Below, one piece after another: positions 32,210-41,123 of a stretch of 64,000 bases of DNA. This DNA comes from Streptomyces polyasparticus (GTDB taxonomy: Bacteria; Actinomycetota; Actinomycetes; Streptomycetales; Streptomycetaceae), in assembly GCF_014493765.1 (NCBI RefSeq), contig NZ_JACTVJ010000012.1, positions 248,001 to 312,000 of the forward strand, in the 5' to 3' direction. The notes beneath the pieces were generated by a model. It was given only the letters and a program-made list of their open reading frames with translations, made no database searches and was not told the DNA's origin. Position 1 is the first letter of the stretch. Every line of letters begins with the position of its first letter. A program made the translations under genes and the position numbers.

Positions 32210-33343
32210 TCAGCCGGGCCAGATCCCCGTGTCCAGGAACGACTCGATGGCCGTGCTGTACGGGCCGATGTCCAGGCCCTGTTCGGCGAGCCAGGTGTCC
32301 GAGTAGTACTTGTCGAGATAGCGGTCGCCCGGGTCGCAGATCAGGGTCACGACACTGCCCTTCTCCCCCGCGGCGACCATCTCGGCGATGATCTTCAGCG
32401 CGCTCCACAGACCGGTGCCGGTCGATCCGCCCGCCTTGCGGCCGATCGCCGCCTCCAGGGCCCGTACGGCCGCGACGCTCGCCGCGTCGGGCACCTTCAT
32501 CATGCGGTCGATCGCACCCGGCACGAAGCTCGGCTCCATCCGCGGCCGGCCGATGCCCTCGATGCGCGAACCGCAGTCGCTGGTGCAGCCCGGGTCGCCG
32601 TTGACCCAGCCGTCGAAGAAGCAGGAGTTCTCCGGGTCGGGTACGCAGATGCGGGTGTCGTGCTGCATGTAGTGCACATAGCGCGCGATGGTCGCCGAGG
32701 TGCCGCCGGTGCCGGCCGTCGCCACGATCCACGCGGGCTCCGGGTAGCGCTCCAACTTCAGCTGCTGGTAGATCGATTCGGCGATGTTGTTGTTGCCGCG
32801 CCAGTCGGTGGCGCGCTCGGCGTACGTGAACTGGTCCATGTAGTGGCCGCCGGTGCGCTCCGCGAGCGCGGCCGCCTCCTCGTACATGGCGCGCGAGTCG
32901 TCCACGAAGTGGCACTGCCCGCCGTGGAATTCGATCAGGCGGCACTTCTCGGCGCTCGTCGTACGCGGCATCACCGCGATGAACGGCACCCCGATCAGCT
33001 TCGCGAAGTACGCCTCCGACACCGCGGTCGAACCGCTGGACGCCTCGATCACGGGGGCGCCGGGCCGGATCCAGCCGTTGCACAGGCCATACAGGAACAG
33101 CGAACGTGCGAGACGGTGCTTGAGACTTCCCGTGGGATGCGTCGACTCGTCCTTGAGGTAGAGGTCGATGCCCCACTGCTCCGGCAGCGGGAAGCGCAGC
33201 AGATGGGTGTCGGCGCTGCGGTTGGAGTCCGCCTGCACCTTGCGCACGGCTTCTTTGAGCCAGTGCCGGTACGTGAGGTCGCTGCGGTCCACATCGATCG
33301 TGGACATCACTGCCGGGTTCTGAGGCTTCTCCACCGTGCTCAC
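32210..33343 (-). CDS. cds1: PLP-dependent cysteine synthase-family enzyme, Cds1-like
   Basis: 377 residues from GTG 33343, behind GGGAG. It belongs to the cysteine-synthase/CBS fold: [17 protein letters not shown] has the PLP lysine, [17 protein letters not shown] the phosphate-binding loop, and [17 protein letters not shown] the glycine loop. In mycobacteria the close family member Cds1 breaks L-cysteine to sulfide, pyruvate and ammonia; this call is by resemblance. Long extra segments [23 protein letters not shown] distinguish it from CysK. An upstream in-frame continuation to 33562 has no ribosome-binding site. Convergent with the YciI gene. Confidence 0.85.
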   Translation of the reverse strand: MSTVEKPQNPAVMSTIDVDRSDLTYRHWLKEAVRKVQADSNRSADTHLLRFPLPEQWGIDLYLKDESTHPTGSLKHRLARSLFLYGLCNGWIRPGAPVIEASSGSTAVSEAYFAKLIGVPFIAVMPRTTSAEKCRLIEFHGGQCHFVDDSRAMYEEAAALAERTGGHYMDQFTYAERATDWRGNNNIAESIYQQLKLERYPEPAWIVATAGTGGTSATIARYVHYMQHDTRICVPDPENSCFFDGWVNGDPGCTSDCGSRIEGIGRPRMEPSFVPGAIDRMMKVPDAASVAAVRALEAAIGRKAGGSTGTGLWSALKIIAEMVAAGEKGSVVTLICDPGDRYLDKYYSDTWLAEQGLDIGPYSTAIESFLDTGIWPG

Positions 33344-33687
33344 CGCGCCGCTCCCTTGTCTGCCGCCTGCCCGCCGGAGGTCCCGCCGGGCTCTTCCAGC
33401 CCGCTGAAGACGTCTCGGCGAAGCCGCCCTGCCGCCCCAAGCATAGACAGCCAACGCACGCTTCTCACCTGCACAAACATCGCTTTGAGCGGCCCAAAGG
33501 CCCCCTTGGGGTGACCAGTTCACTCCGCCGGTCCACAGCACGGGAACACGCAACCCGCGCACAGTTGTGCGACGTCCTGAGGGGCACTGGTGCTCGGGCC
33601 GTATCGCGGGCAGACTGCCAGCACCGCCCCGGCACCCGGACGTGCGCGGCGGGGTCGGACCACGGCGGATGCTTGGGGGCGAGCTTC
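33344..33687. other. Divergent intergenic region with short dyads
   Basis: About 345 nt between cds1 and the hypothetical gene at 33688. GCGCACAGTTGTGCG (near 33566) is an imperfect dyad, and CCCAAAGG followed by CCTTGGGG (near 33493-33511) another. GCATAGACAGCC and ACAAACATCG mark the more AT-rich part that probably holds the cds1 promoter. No gene is convincing. Confidence 0.4.
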
Positions 33688-34017
33688 ATGGCGGAGACGG
33701 AGTTCAGGGCCACGGGCGTACGGATCGGCCGGCGCCTGCGCTCGCTCACGCGGGCCGGACAGGTGCGGATCGCCGGCGGCCGCCTGGAGCTCCTGACGAG
33801 CAGCGGCCGCGAGATCGACAGCGCGCCGCTGACCCAGGTGCGCGCGGGGCAGCCCTGGTTCGTGCCCGAGGACAAGGCGGTGGCGACCGTCAACGGCACG
33901 CGCTACTCGCTGACCCTGGGTGAACACGACCCGGCGCCCGGTGAATCGGGACCACCGGCCGCGAGCCGCTTCATCGAGGCCGTGCGCCAGGCCACCGGCC
34001 GGTTCAAGCGCGGCTGA
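33688..34017 (+). CDS. Conserved hypothetical protein (109 aa)
   Basis: ATG 33688, ribosome-binding site weak (GGGGGCGAG about 8 nt upstream). Basic N-terminus GVRIGRRLRSLTRAG, then a short beta-rich part RIAGGRLELLTSSGREIDSAPL, VTVNGTRYSLTLGEH and a C-terminal helix ASRFIEAVRQATGRFKRG. This looks like a small PH-like or SH3-like domain, but no family name is secure. No membrane segment. It stands alone, about 240 nt before the ATP-binding protein gene. Confidence 0.6.
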   Translation: MAETEFRATGVRIGRRLRSLTRAGQVRIAGGRLELLTSSGREIDSAPLTQVRAGQPWFVPEDKAVATVNGTRYSLTLGEHDPAPGESGPPAASRFIEAVRQATGRFKRG

Positions 34018-34258
34018 TCCACCCGGACGACAAGCGCCGCCGCGGTGCGCGCCCCGCCGGGTGACCTCGCGTTCCGTCACGCAAGTTGCACAGGCCCATC
34101 CCCTGAGTCACCCTGGTCTCACCTCGCTACTCAGGGTTCAACGGCGGTCACGCTGAGACCCAGCCACCGCCCAGCAGGCAGCCACAGTGGGACATCCGGA
34201 GGTGACTCCGGATGCGTTTGCCGTCTTCTTCCGGACTCAATTTCGGGGAGTCGCAACC

Positions 34259-34738
34259 GTGATCAGCCAGCCAAGCAGGCACTGCACGGTGGAGCTCCAG
34301 GCCCTGCCGTCGCGGATCGGGCAAGTCCGCAGAATCGTCTCGGCGCAGCTGCGCTACTGGCACCTCGATCCGCTGATCGAAGGTGCCGCGCTAGGCGTCA
34401 CCGAGTTGCTCACCAACGTCCACCGGCATGCCGAGCCGGACAAGATGTGCACGGTCGAGATCGAGCTGCTGCTCGACCGTCTCACCGTCTCCGTGCACGA
34501 CCACGACCCCCGTCTGCCGCAGATCCGCGCCGCCGATCCGCTGGCCACGTGCGGGCGCGGGCTCGCGATGGTCGCGGCCGTCAGCGAGAGCTGGGGCGTG
34601 CGGCCGCAGGGTCCGGCGGGCAAGACCGTGTGGTTCACGCTGCCCGCGCCGTCGCCCGCGGTGGCACTGCCGGCGTATCCCGCACACGGTGCGATTCCGT
34701 TCACCGAGACTCCCGCCCGGCCGGCCGTGGTGGGCTGA
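34259..34738 (+). CDS. RsbW-like anti-sigma/ATP-binding protein (HATPase)
   Basis: 159 residues from GTG 34259, with GGGGAG 8 nt upstream; an earlier in-frame GTG (34187) is less well supported. It is a GHKL ATPase domain only: N box LGVTELLTNVHRHAEP, G1 HDHDPRLP, G2 CGRGLAMVAAVSESWG. Such short proteins are RsbW/SpoIIAB-type kinases of anti-anti-sigma factors; Streptomyces has dozens. No sigma or anti-anti-sigma gene lies nearby, so it is an orphan. The tail after residue 135 is Pro/Ala-rich. Confidence 0.9.
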   Translation: MISQPSRHCTVELQALPSRIGQVRRIVSAQLRYWHLDPLIEGAALGVTELLTNVHRHAEPDKMCTVEIELLLDRLTVSVHDHDPRLPQIRAADPLATCGRGLAMVAAVSESWGVRPQGPAGKTVWFTLPAPSPAVALPAYPAHGAIPFTETPARPAVVG

Positions 34739-34758
34739 CCGGGCGGTGATCTTCCCTG

Positions 34759-34823
34759 CCGTACGGGGGCACGCATGCCTCCGTACGGGAGCGCGCACGC
34801 GTCCGCACGGGAGCACGCGTCCT
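34759..34823 (+). repeat. 22-bp tandem repeat, about three copies
   Basis: CCGTACGGG... or CCGCACGGG... starts at 34759, 34781 and 34803, i.e. every 22 bp. It lies between two convergent genes (stops at 34738 and 34910). Each copy contains the GTACGG/CACG pairs that can form a small stem. Confidence 0.8.
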
Positions 34824-34909
34824 CATGGGCGACCCGACCAAGGTCGGAGCCGCAGCGCAGCGCGAAGGAGTCCCGCCTCGGGCAGGACCCCTGACGCACG
34901 GACACGAGT

Positions 34910-37474
34910 TCACTCCGTCGCGATGGCCCGCAGCACATTCAGCCGTGCAGCCCGCCGCGCCGGCCTGAGTCCGGCCAGTGCTCCGGCGGCGAGACCCACC
35001 AGGGCCACCACCGACAGCTGCAGGGGCGGCAGGGCGAAGGCGAACGCGCTGTCGCTCGCGCCGTCCGATGCCTTGACCAGGATCCAGCCGAGGAAACCGC
35101 CGAGCGCCAGACCGCCCGCGGTGCCGAACGCGGCGACCAGGACCGACTCCCAGCGGACCATCGCGCGCAGCTGGGCGCGGGTCTGGCCGACGGAGCGCAG
35201 CAGGCCCAGTTCACGGGTGCGTTCGTGGACCGACAGGGTGAGCGTGTTCGCGATGCCGAGCAGGGCGATCAGGACGGCCAGGGCGAGCAGGGCGTAGACC
35301 AGCGTCAGCATCATGTCGATGCCGCCCGCCGAGGACTCGGCGTACTCGTCGCGGGTCTGCACCTCCGGGTCGCCGTAGGCGGCCGCGGTCTGCTCGACCG
35401 CCGCACGACCGTCGGCCGCGGTGACGCCGTCCTTGAAGGTGACCGCGATGAGGGTGTCGGAGTCCTGTGCGCGGTGCGGTGCCCAGGCCTCCCGGGTGAT
35501 CACGTAGTCGCCCGCGAGTTCCGACCGGTCGAAGACGGCTCGTACGGTGAAGGGTTCCTTATTTCCGTCGGTGAAGGCCAGTTCGGTCGTGTCGCCGACG
35601 GCCAGACCACGGTCGCCGGCCTCGTCGCGGGCGATCGCGATCCCGTCGCGGCCCAGCGTGCCCAGTGAGCCGTCGACGGTGCCGAGGTCGAAGCCGCGGG
35701 CCAGGTCCTGCGGGTCGGTGACCGTCAACTGGCGGCCCGCGCCGTCGACTTCGGCCACTCCCCTGCCGAGGCCCACGGAGGTTTCGACCTCGGGCAGGTC
35801 GGCGAGGGCGGGCGCGAGCCGGGGGCTCAGGCCGCTGCCGCCAGCGCCGAAGGCCGGCGCGCTGACGGCGACGTCGCCCGCGAAGGAGCGGGACACGGTC
35901 TGGTCCATGGTCGCCTTGAGGGAAGCGGCGAACACGGTGAACAGGCCGACCACCGCGACCCCGATCATCAGCGCGCTCGCGGTCGCCGCGGTCCGCTTGG
36001 GGCTGCGCAGCGCATTGCGCCGGGCCAGACCGCCGGTGACACCGCGCAGCCGGTCGAGGGGTCCGCCGAGGATCCGTACGGCGCGACTGGAGGCCACGGG
36101 GCCGAGGACCACGAAGGCCACGAGGGCCAGGACGGCGCCGGTACCGGCCAGCCAGAGCGACGGGGTGACCAGGACACCGGTGAGCGTGATGCCCACCGCG
36201 AGGACGCCGAGCGCTCCGCCGAGGACCGCACGCCGGCGCGAGGCGCCGGAGTCGTCGACCTGGCTCTCCCGCAGGGCGGCGAGGGGCGCGGTGCGTCCGG
36301 CCCGTACGGCGGGGAGCAGCGCCGAGCCGAGGCAGACCACGATGCCCACGAGCAGCGGCAGGACCATCGCCATGGCCGTGATCACCAAGTCGCCCTCGGG
36401 GAAGGGGAATCCGATCGCCGGGAACAGGGCCTGCAGGCCGAGGGCGATGCCGATGCCGCCCAGCAGTCCGGCCGCCGACGCGAGAACCGCGACGGCCGCG
36501 GCCTCGATGAGCGTGGCGCCGACGACCTGCTGCCGGGAGGCGCCGAGTGCGCGCAGGAGGGCGTTCTCGCGGGTGCGCTGGGCGACGACGATGGTGAACG
36601 TGTTGTGGATCGAGAAGGTCGCGACGAGGAGTGCGATCCCGCTGAAGACCAGCAGGAACACGGTGAACAGGTCGAGGAACTGCGCGGAGATGTAGTCCGT
36701 GTTCTCCTCGGCGGACTCCTGGCCCGTGATGGCCTCGACTCCCGCGGGCAGCACCGGAGCCAGTGCACGGACCAGTTCCTGTTGCTCCACGCCGGGCCCT
36801 GCCCGTACGGAAATGGAGGACGCCTCACCGGGGTTGGGAGTGAGGTACTTCTCCGCGTCGGCCTGGGTCATGCCGGTGAAGGTCACCTGTCCCATGCCGT
36901 CGGCGCCGCCGATGGTTGCGAGGCCGACGACGGTCACCTCAACCGGGTCGGGGGTGCGCAGCGTCGTCGTGTCGCCCACCTTCAGGCCGCCGCTCTTCGC
37001 GGCGCCGCGGTTGACGACGACCTCACCGGACTTCGCCGGGGCACGGCCTTCGGCGAGTTGATACGGGTTGAGCTGCGGGTCGGCGATCCAGTTGCCGGCG
37101 AGCGTGGGCGGGCCCGCGCCGCCGACGGGATCGCCGTTCTTGCCGATGAGCTGGCCGGCGCCTTGGATGCCGGGCGCCGCGGCGGCGACCTGGGGCAACT
37201 CCTCGATGCGGCGGACGAGTTCCGTGTCGACCGGGCTCCGGACGCCCTGGCTCTCGCCGGGGGTCGTGATGGTGTCGGCGCTGCGGACGACGGCGTCGGT
37301 GCCCGCGGCGGCGTTGCCGAACATCGAGCTGAAACTGGCCTTGAGCGTGTCGCCGAGCAGGAGTGTGCCGGCGAGGAAGGCGACACCGAGGAACACCGCG
37401 GTGAAGGTGCCGGTGAAGCGGCGCTTGTGGGCGCGCAGCGAGGAGAGGCTGAGCCGCGCGGTGGCGGTGTTCAT
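34910..37474 (-). CDS. FtsX/MacB-type ABC transporter permease
   Basis: 854 residues from ATG 37474, behind GGGAGG. The layout is two FtsX-like units: an N-terminal membrane segment (AVFLGVAFLAGTLLLGDTL), an extracellular MacB-type domain, three membrane segments near 265-400 (VFSGIALLVATFSIHNTFTIVVAQRTREN), a second extracellular part and three terminal segments (IALLGIANTLTLSVHERTRELGLLR). Such permeases export lipids, peptides or act as mechano-regulators without transport. ATG overlaps the stop of the ATPase gene (ATGA), so the two are coupled. The open frame continues upstream to 38269 but is antisense-like there. Confidence 0.93.
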   Translation of the reverse strand: MNTATARLSLSSLRAHKRRFTGTFTAVFLGVAFLAGTLLLGDTLKASFSSMFGNAAAGTDAVVRSADTITTPGESQGVRSPVDTELVRRIEELPQVAAAAPGIQGAGQLIGKNGDPVGGAGPPTLAGNWIADPQLNPYQLAEGRAPAKSGEVVVNRGAAKSGGLKVGDTTTLRTPDPVEVTVVGLATIGGADGMGQVTFTGMTQADAEKYLTPNPGEASSISVRAGPGVEQQELVRALAPVLPAGVEAITGQESAEENTDYISAQFLDLFTVFLLVFSGIALLVATFSIHNTFTIVVAQRTRENALLRALGASRQQVVGATLIEAAAVAVLASAAGLLGGIGIALGLQALFPAIGFPFPEGDLVITAMAMVLPLLVGIVVCLGSALLPAVRAGRTAPLAALRESQVDDSGASRRRAVLGGALGVLAVGITLTGVLVTPSLWLAGTGAVLALVAFVVLGPVASSRAVRILGGPLDRLRGVTGGLARRNALRSPKRTAATASALMIGVAVVGLFTVFAASLKATMDQTVSRSFAGDVAVSAPAFGAGGSGLSPRLAPALADLPEVETSVGLGRGVAEVDGAGRQLTVTDPQDLARGFDLGTVDGSLGTLGRDGIAIARDEAGDRGLAVGDTTELAFTDGNKEPFTVRAVFDRSELAGDYVITREAWAPHRAQDSDTLIAVTFKDGVTAADGRAAVEQTAAAYGDPEVQTRDEYAESSAGGIDMMLTLVYALLALAVLIALLGIANTLTLSVHERTRELGLLRSVGQTRAQLRAMVRWESVLVAAFGTAGGLALGGFLGWILVKASDGASDSAFAFALPPLQLSVVALVGLAAGALAGLRPARRAARLNVLRAIATE

Positions 37475-38262
37475 GACGGTCCTCCCTGGGCGCGTGCCGC
37501 GGCGGACGGGGTGCCGGTGCGGCCGTCGAAGGCCTTCATCCGGTCGAGCACCTTGTCGGCGGTGGGCGCGGCCATCCGGTCGACGAGCCGTCCGTCGGCG
37601 AGGAAGACCACCTCGTCGGCGTGCGCGGCGGCCACCGGGTCGTGCGTGACCATCACGACGGTGCGGGCCATCTGCCGTACGGTCCGTCCGAGGAGGCCGA
37701 GGACTTCTTCGCCCGCACGGGAGTCGAGGTTTCCGGTGGGCTCGTCGGCGAAGACGACGTCGGGCCGGCCGGCGAACGCCCGTGCCACGGCGACGCGTTG
37801 CTGCTGTCCGCCGGAGAGTTCGGCCGGCCGGTGGTGCAGCCGGTCGCCCAGGCCGACGACGTCGACGAGCGCGTCGATCCACTCGCGGTCCGGCCTGCCG
37901 CCCGCGAGATCGATCGGCAGGGTGATGTTCTCGGCGACGGTCAGGGTCGGCAGCAGGTTGTACGCCTGGAACACGAACCCCACCCGGTCGCGCCGCAGCA
38001 GCGTAAGCCGCTTGTCGTCCAGGGCACCGAGTTCCGTGTCGCCGATGAACGCGGAGCCGGAGCTCAGCGTGTCCAGACCGGCGGCACAGTGCATGAGGGT
38101 GGACTTGCCGGAGCCCGAGGGCCCCATGATCGCGGTGAAGCGGCCGGCCGTGAAGTCGACGCTCACCCCGTCCAGGGCCCTCACCTCGGTGTCGCCGGCG
38201 CCGTACACCTTCACGGCGTCGACGACCCGGGCCGCGGCGGCGATGTCCGTCATGGTGCTCAT
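37471..38262 (-). CDS. ABC transporter ATP-binding protein (MacB/LolD type)
   Basis: 263 residues. Walker A MGPSGSGKSTLMHC, the Q-loop AYNLLPTLTV, the signature ELSGGQQQRVAVARAF, Walker B VVFADEPTGNLD and the H-loop MVTHDPVAAAHADE are all in place. Start ATG 38262 overlaps the stop of the SHOCT gene (ATGA); a second ATG at 38253 is possible. With the FtsX-like permease it forms an export-type ABC system. Confidence 0.95.
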   Translation of the reverse strand: MSTMTDIAAAARVVDAVKVYGAGDTEVRALDGVSVDFTAGRFTAIMGPSGSGKSTLMHCAAGLDTLSSGSAFIGDTELGALDDKRLTLLRRDRVGFVFQAYNLLPTLTVAENITLPIDLAGGRPDREWIDALVDVVGLGDRLHHRPAELSGGQQQRVAVARAFAGRPDVVFADEPTGNLDSRAGEEVLGLLGRTVRQMARTVVMVTHDPVAAAHADEVVFLADGRLVDRMAAPTADKVLDRMKAFDGRTGTPSAAARAQGGPS

Positions 38263-38552
38263 GCCGCACCGCCCTTGGCCCGGCCGCGGTCGCCGCGTCC
38301 GAACTGCTCCTCGAGCACGGTCAGCCGCCGCCAGTACTCGTCCTCGTCGATCTCGCCGGAGGCGAAGCGGTGGCCGAGCACGCTCATCGGCCCCTTGGCG
38401 TCGGGACCCTCACGCCACGGACCGCGCCGCCCGGGCCACACGGTGCGGCGCAGCAGGGTGACCACGCCGATCACCACGGCCGCCCAGATCAGCGGGAAGA
38501 ACAGGATCCACGGGCCGGGCCCGCCGTCTGCGAAGTGCGCCAGGGTCTCCAT
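38259..38552 (-). CDS. Small SHOCT-domain membrane protein
   Basis: 97 residues from ATG 38552 with GAGGAGAT in front. One membrane segment (PWILFFPLIWAAVVIGVVTLL, about 14-34) and a C-terminal SHOCT motif: LGHRFASGEIDEDEYWRRLTVLEEQF. SHOCT motifs are short two-helix hooks, often in proteins that oligomerise. First gene of the ABC operon (ATGA overlap with the ATPase). Its role may be to regulate the transporter (inference). Confidence 0.88.
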   Translation of the reverse strand: METLAHFADGGPGPWILFFPLIWAAVVIGVVTLLRRTVWPGRRGPWREGPDAKGPMSVLGHRFASGEIDEDEYWRRLTVLEEQFGRGDRGRAKGGAA

Positions 38553-38850
38553 GACAACCCATCTCCTCGGTGAGGTCTCGGGACCGGCCGTTGCCCGGCC
38601 GATCTCTGTCGATGCCTCGAGACTCCCGCTTGCAGGGGGTCCGGGTCGTCGTACGGGCAGCGGCCGTCGGGCTGCTTCCCCGGGAGTACATGAGGGCTTC
38701 GCGCCTGCTCCCCGGCCGCCTCTCCACGAGCCCGTACGCGCCCTTCTGCCGGTGTCGTCGGTGGACGCCGTGCTGTAACGGGACGTGTCCGACACCCCCC
38801 GTTCACCCCGTACGGCGGGGAATGTTGGGTTCCGAAGGCACGCTCCGAAC
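38553..38850. other. Divergent intergenic region between ABC and TelA operons
   Basis: About 300 nt that must hold both promoters. A short frame (ATG 38822 to TGA 38852-38854, 10 codons) ends overlapping the GTG of the next gene; there is no ribosome-binding site, so it is not called. No strong repeat or hairpin seen. Confidence 0.4.
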
Positions 38851-39912
38851 GTGAGACGAATCGCAGGAATCATCCTCGCGGTCCTGCTGATCGGCGGCGT
38901 GGCGGTTGCCGTCGTAGCAGGCCGGGACGAGGGCACGAGCACGGCGACGAAGACCGTGCGCGCAGTGATCGGGTCGGAGAAGGCCGAGTTCTTCGCCGAC
39001 CCCGAGGTGGTGGAAGCCCTGGCCGCCAAGGGCTACACCGTGAAGGCCGAGACCTCCGGGTCCTGGGCCATGGAAGGGCTCGACCTCGAGGGGTACGACC
39101 TCGCTCTGCCGTCGAGCCAGGCACCCGCCGTCGCGCTGGCGGCGAAGTACAAGGTGACCGGGACGCTCCCGCGCCCCTTCTACTCGCCGCTCGTCGTGGT
39201 GGCCCACAGGAACGCGGCCGAAGTGCTCGCGTCGAACGGGCTCGCCACACTCGACGAGGCCCACCGGGGCACGCTCAAGATGGACAGCTACCTCGACGCC
39301 GCCCGTAAGGACCGCACCTGGCAGGAGCTCAAGGGCGCCGGGAAGTACGGGGAGTTGACGGGCACGCTGTATCTGTCGAGCACCGATCCCCAGACGTCCA
39401 ACTCGGGGGCGCTGTATCTCGCCGCGGCCTCCTACGTGGACAACGGCGGCAAGGTGGTCGCCGGCGACGGCGAGGTCGACAGGGCCGCGCCGCTCCTGAA
39501 CAAGCTGGTGCGGGTGCAGGGCGCTCAGCAGTCCAGCAGCGACGCCGCCTTCCGTGACTTCGTCAGCGGCGCGGGCAACCCGCTCGTGGTCGTCTACGAG
39601 TCACAGGTCGCCTCGCTCCTCGCGGACGGACAGAAGCCCGACGACCTGGTCGTCCTCTACCCGGACACCACGGTCAACAGCGACCACACCGTCGTACCGC
39701 TCACCGAGGAGGGCAAGGCGGTGGCCGAACTCCTCGCCGAGGACGAGACGCTGCGTGCGCTCGAGGTCCGGCACGGCTTCCGCCCGCAGGGCGGCACGCC
39801 GAAGTTCGCGGACGGAGCCACGTATCTCAAGCAGGAACTGACCGGTGTCCACCAGGCGGCCGTGCCCACCTCCAAGGTGCTGCACGAGCTGGCCCGGCGG
39901 GCGCGGGCATAG
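38851..39912 (+). CDS. Membrane-anchored extracellular solute-binding-like protein (SBP only)
   Basis: 353 residues from GTG 38851. One N-terminal membrane segment (IAGIILAVLLIGGVAVAVVAG) without a lipobox serves as signal anchor. The rest is a periplasmic-binding-protein-like fold of the SBP_bac_11 type: KTVRAVIGSEKAEFF, GYDLALPSSQAPAVALAAK, FYSPLVVVAHR, GNPLVVVYESQVASLL and LVVLYPDTTVNSDHTVVPL. First gene of a four-gene operon, 11 nt before telA. In the third gene a second SBP is fused to a VWA domain, so the two SBPs may compete or pair. The ligand is unknown. Confidence 0.82.
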   Translation: MRRIAGIILAVLLIGGVAVAVVAGRDEGTSTATKTVRAVIGSEKAEFFADPEVVEALAAKGYTVKAETSGSWAMEGLDLEGYDLALPSSQAPAVALAAKYKVTGTLPRPFYSPLVVVAHRNAAEVLASNGLATLDEAHRGTLKMDSYLDAARKDRTWQELKGAGKYGELTGTLYLSSTDPQTSNSGALYLAAASYVDNGGKVVAGDGEVDRAAPLLNKLVRVQGAQQSSSDAAFRDFVSGAGNPLVVVYESQVASLLADGQKPDDLVVLYPDTTVNSDHTVVPLTEEGKAVAELLAEDETLRALEVRHGFRPQGGTPKFADGATYLKQELTGVHQAAVPTSKVLHELARRARA

Positions 39913-39923
39913 GGGGATCACCG

Positions 39924-41123
39924 ATGAATGACCACATGCCTGACGGCATGACGCGCGACGCTGCGGACGACACCTTCGTCCTGACGCCGCCGCAGCCCGT
40001 GGCCGCCGTGCCGCGCGAGAAGGCCGGCGGGCTCGTCCCGGTCGACGAAGGCGTGCGCAGCGACATGGCCGACAAGGCCTCCGCCTACGTCGCGGGCCTC
40101 GCGTCGCTCGACGCCCGCTCCCCCGAGTTCGCCGGCAAGGTCGGCGAGATCACCTCGCTCGGCGCCGGCGAGATGCGTACGGCGGCCGCACAGTCCAACC
40201 GGATGCTGGAGCGGACGATCCGGAGCCTGCCCGACACGGGCGGGGACGCCCAGTCGCAGGTCGCGGGCTCGCTCGTGGAGCTGCGGCGGGTCGTCGAGGA
40301 CCTGGATCCGCGCGATCTGCCGGCGTCCAAGGGGCGCAAGTTCCTGTCGAAGCTGCCGGGCGGCAGCAAGCTGCGCGACCACGTCGCCAAGTACGCCTCC
40401 GCGCAAGGGACGCTGAACAAGATCGTGGGTTCGCTGCGGGGCGGGCAGGACGAGCTGCGCCGCGACAACGCCGCGCTGCAGACCGAGCGCGTACGCCTGT
40501 GGGAGACCATGGGCAAGCTCCAGGAGTACGTCGTCCTGACCGAAGCCCTGGACGTGGCGGTCGAGCAGCACATCGGCGCAGTACCGGACCCGCAGGAGGC
40601 CGACTCGCTGCGGGCCGACATCCTCTTCCCGGTCCGCCAGAAGCACCAGGACCTGCTCACCCAGATCGCGGTGTGCGCGCAGGGCTACCTGGCCATGGAT
40701 GTCGTACGGCGCAACAACGAGGAACTGATCAAGGGCGTCGACCGGGCCGCGACCACGACCGTGTCGGCGCTGCGCATCTCCGTGATGCTGGCCTCGGCCC
40801 TCGACAGCCAGAAGAAGGTCATCGAGCAGGTCAACGCCCTGCGGGGCACGACCGATGACCTGATCCGGGGCAATGCCGAGATGCTCGCCACGCAGAGCGG
40901 CGAGATCCAGCGCATCGCCGCCGACTCCGCGGTGGGTGCGGAGACGCTGCGCAGCGCCTTCCAGCAGATCTACCGCACCCTCGACGCGATCGACACGTAC
41001 AAGATCCAGGCGACCGAGGCGATGGCCACGACGGTGGAGAACCTCACCGCCGAACTGCAGCACGCGAGCGGCTATCTGGACCGCAGCCGGTCGCGGGGCG
41101 CCCTGGAAGGAGGTCTTGGATGA
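39924..41123 (+). CDS. telA: TelA/KlaA-family toxic anion resistance protein
   Basis: 399 residues from ATG 39924, behind GGGGGA. It is an all-helical TelA protein: the front PVDEGVRSDMADKASAYVAG, the middle LRGGQDELRRDNAALQTERVRLWETMGKLQEYV, and the end QIYRTLDAIDTYKIQATEAMATTVENL. Genetic work elsewhere links TelA/KlaA to tellurite, bacteriocin and cell-wall stress, together with TerD/TerC-type and VWA proteins. Its stop overlaps the next gene's ATG (ATGA), indicating tight coupling. Cytosolic. The operon mates give it a membrane/extracellular partner set not seen in plasmid-borne telA loci (inference). Confidence 0.92.
   Translation: MNDHMPDGMTRDAADDTFVLTPPQPVAAVPREKAGGLVPVDEGVRSDMADKASAYVAGLASLDARSPEFAGKVGEITSLGAGEMRTAAAQSNRMLERTIRSLPDTGGDAQSQVAGSLVELRRVVEDLDPRDLPASKGRKFLSKLPGGSKLRDHVAKYASAQGTLNKIVGSLRGGQDELRRDNAALQTERVRLWETMGKLQEYVVLTEALDVAVEQHIGAVPDPQEADSLRADILFPVRQKHQDLLTQIAVCAQGYLAMDVVRRNNEELIKGVDRAATTTVSALRISVMLASALDSQKKVIEQVNALRGTTDDLIRGNAEMLATQSGEIQRIAADSAVGAETLRSAFQQIYRTLDAIDTYKIQATEAMATTVENLTAELQHASGYLDRSRSRGALEGGLG

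Noticed and set aside
37475-38269. Upstream extension of the ABC permease frame over the ATPase gene
   Set aside because: Out-of-frame reading of the ATPase gene; the ATPase has all its motifs in the other frame.
38822-38854. 10-codon leader peptide before the first SBP gene
   Set aside because: It overlaps the GTG start, but has no ribosome-binding site or regulatory codons; likely chance.
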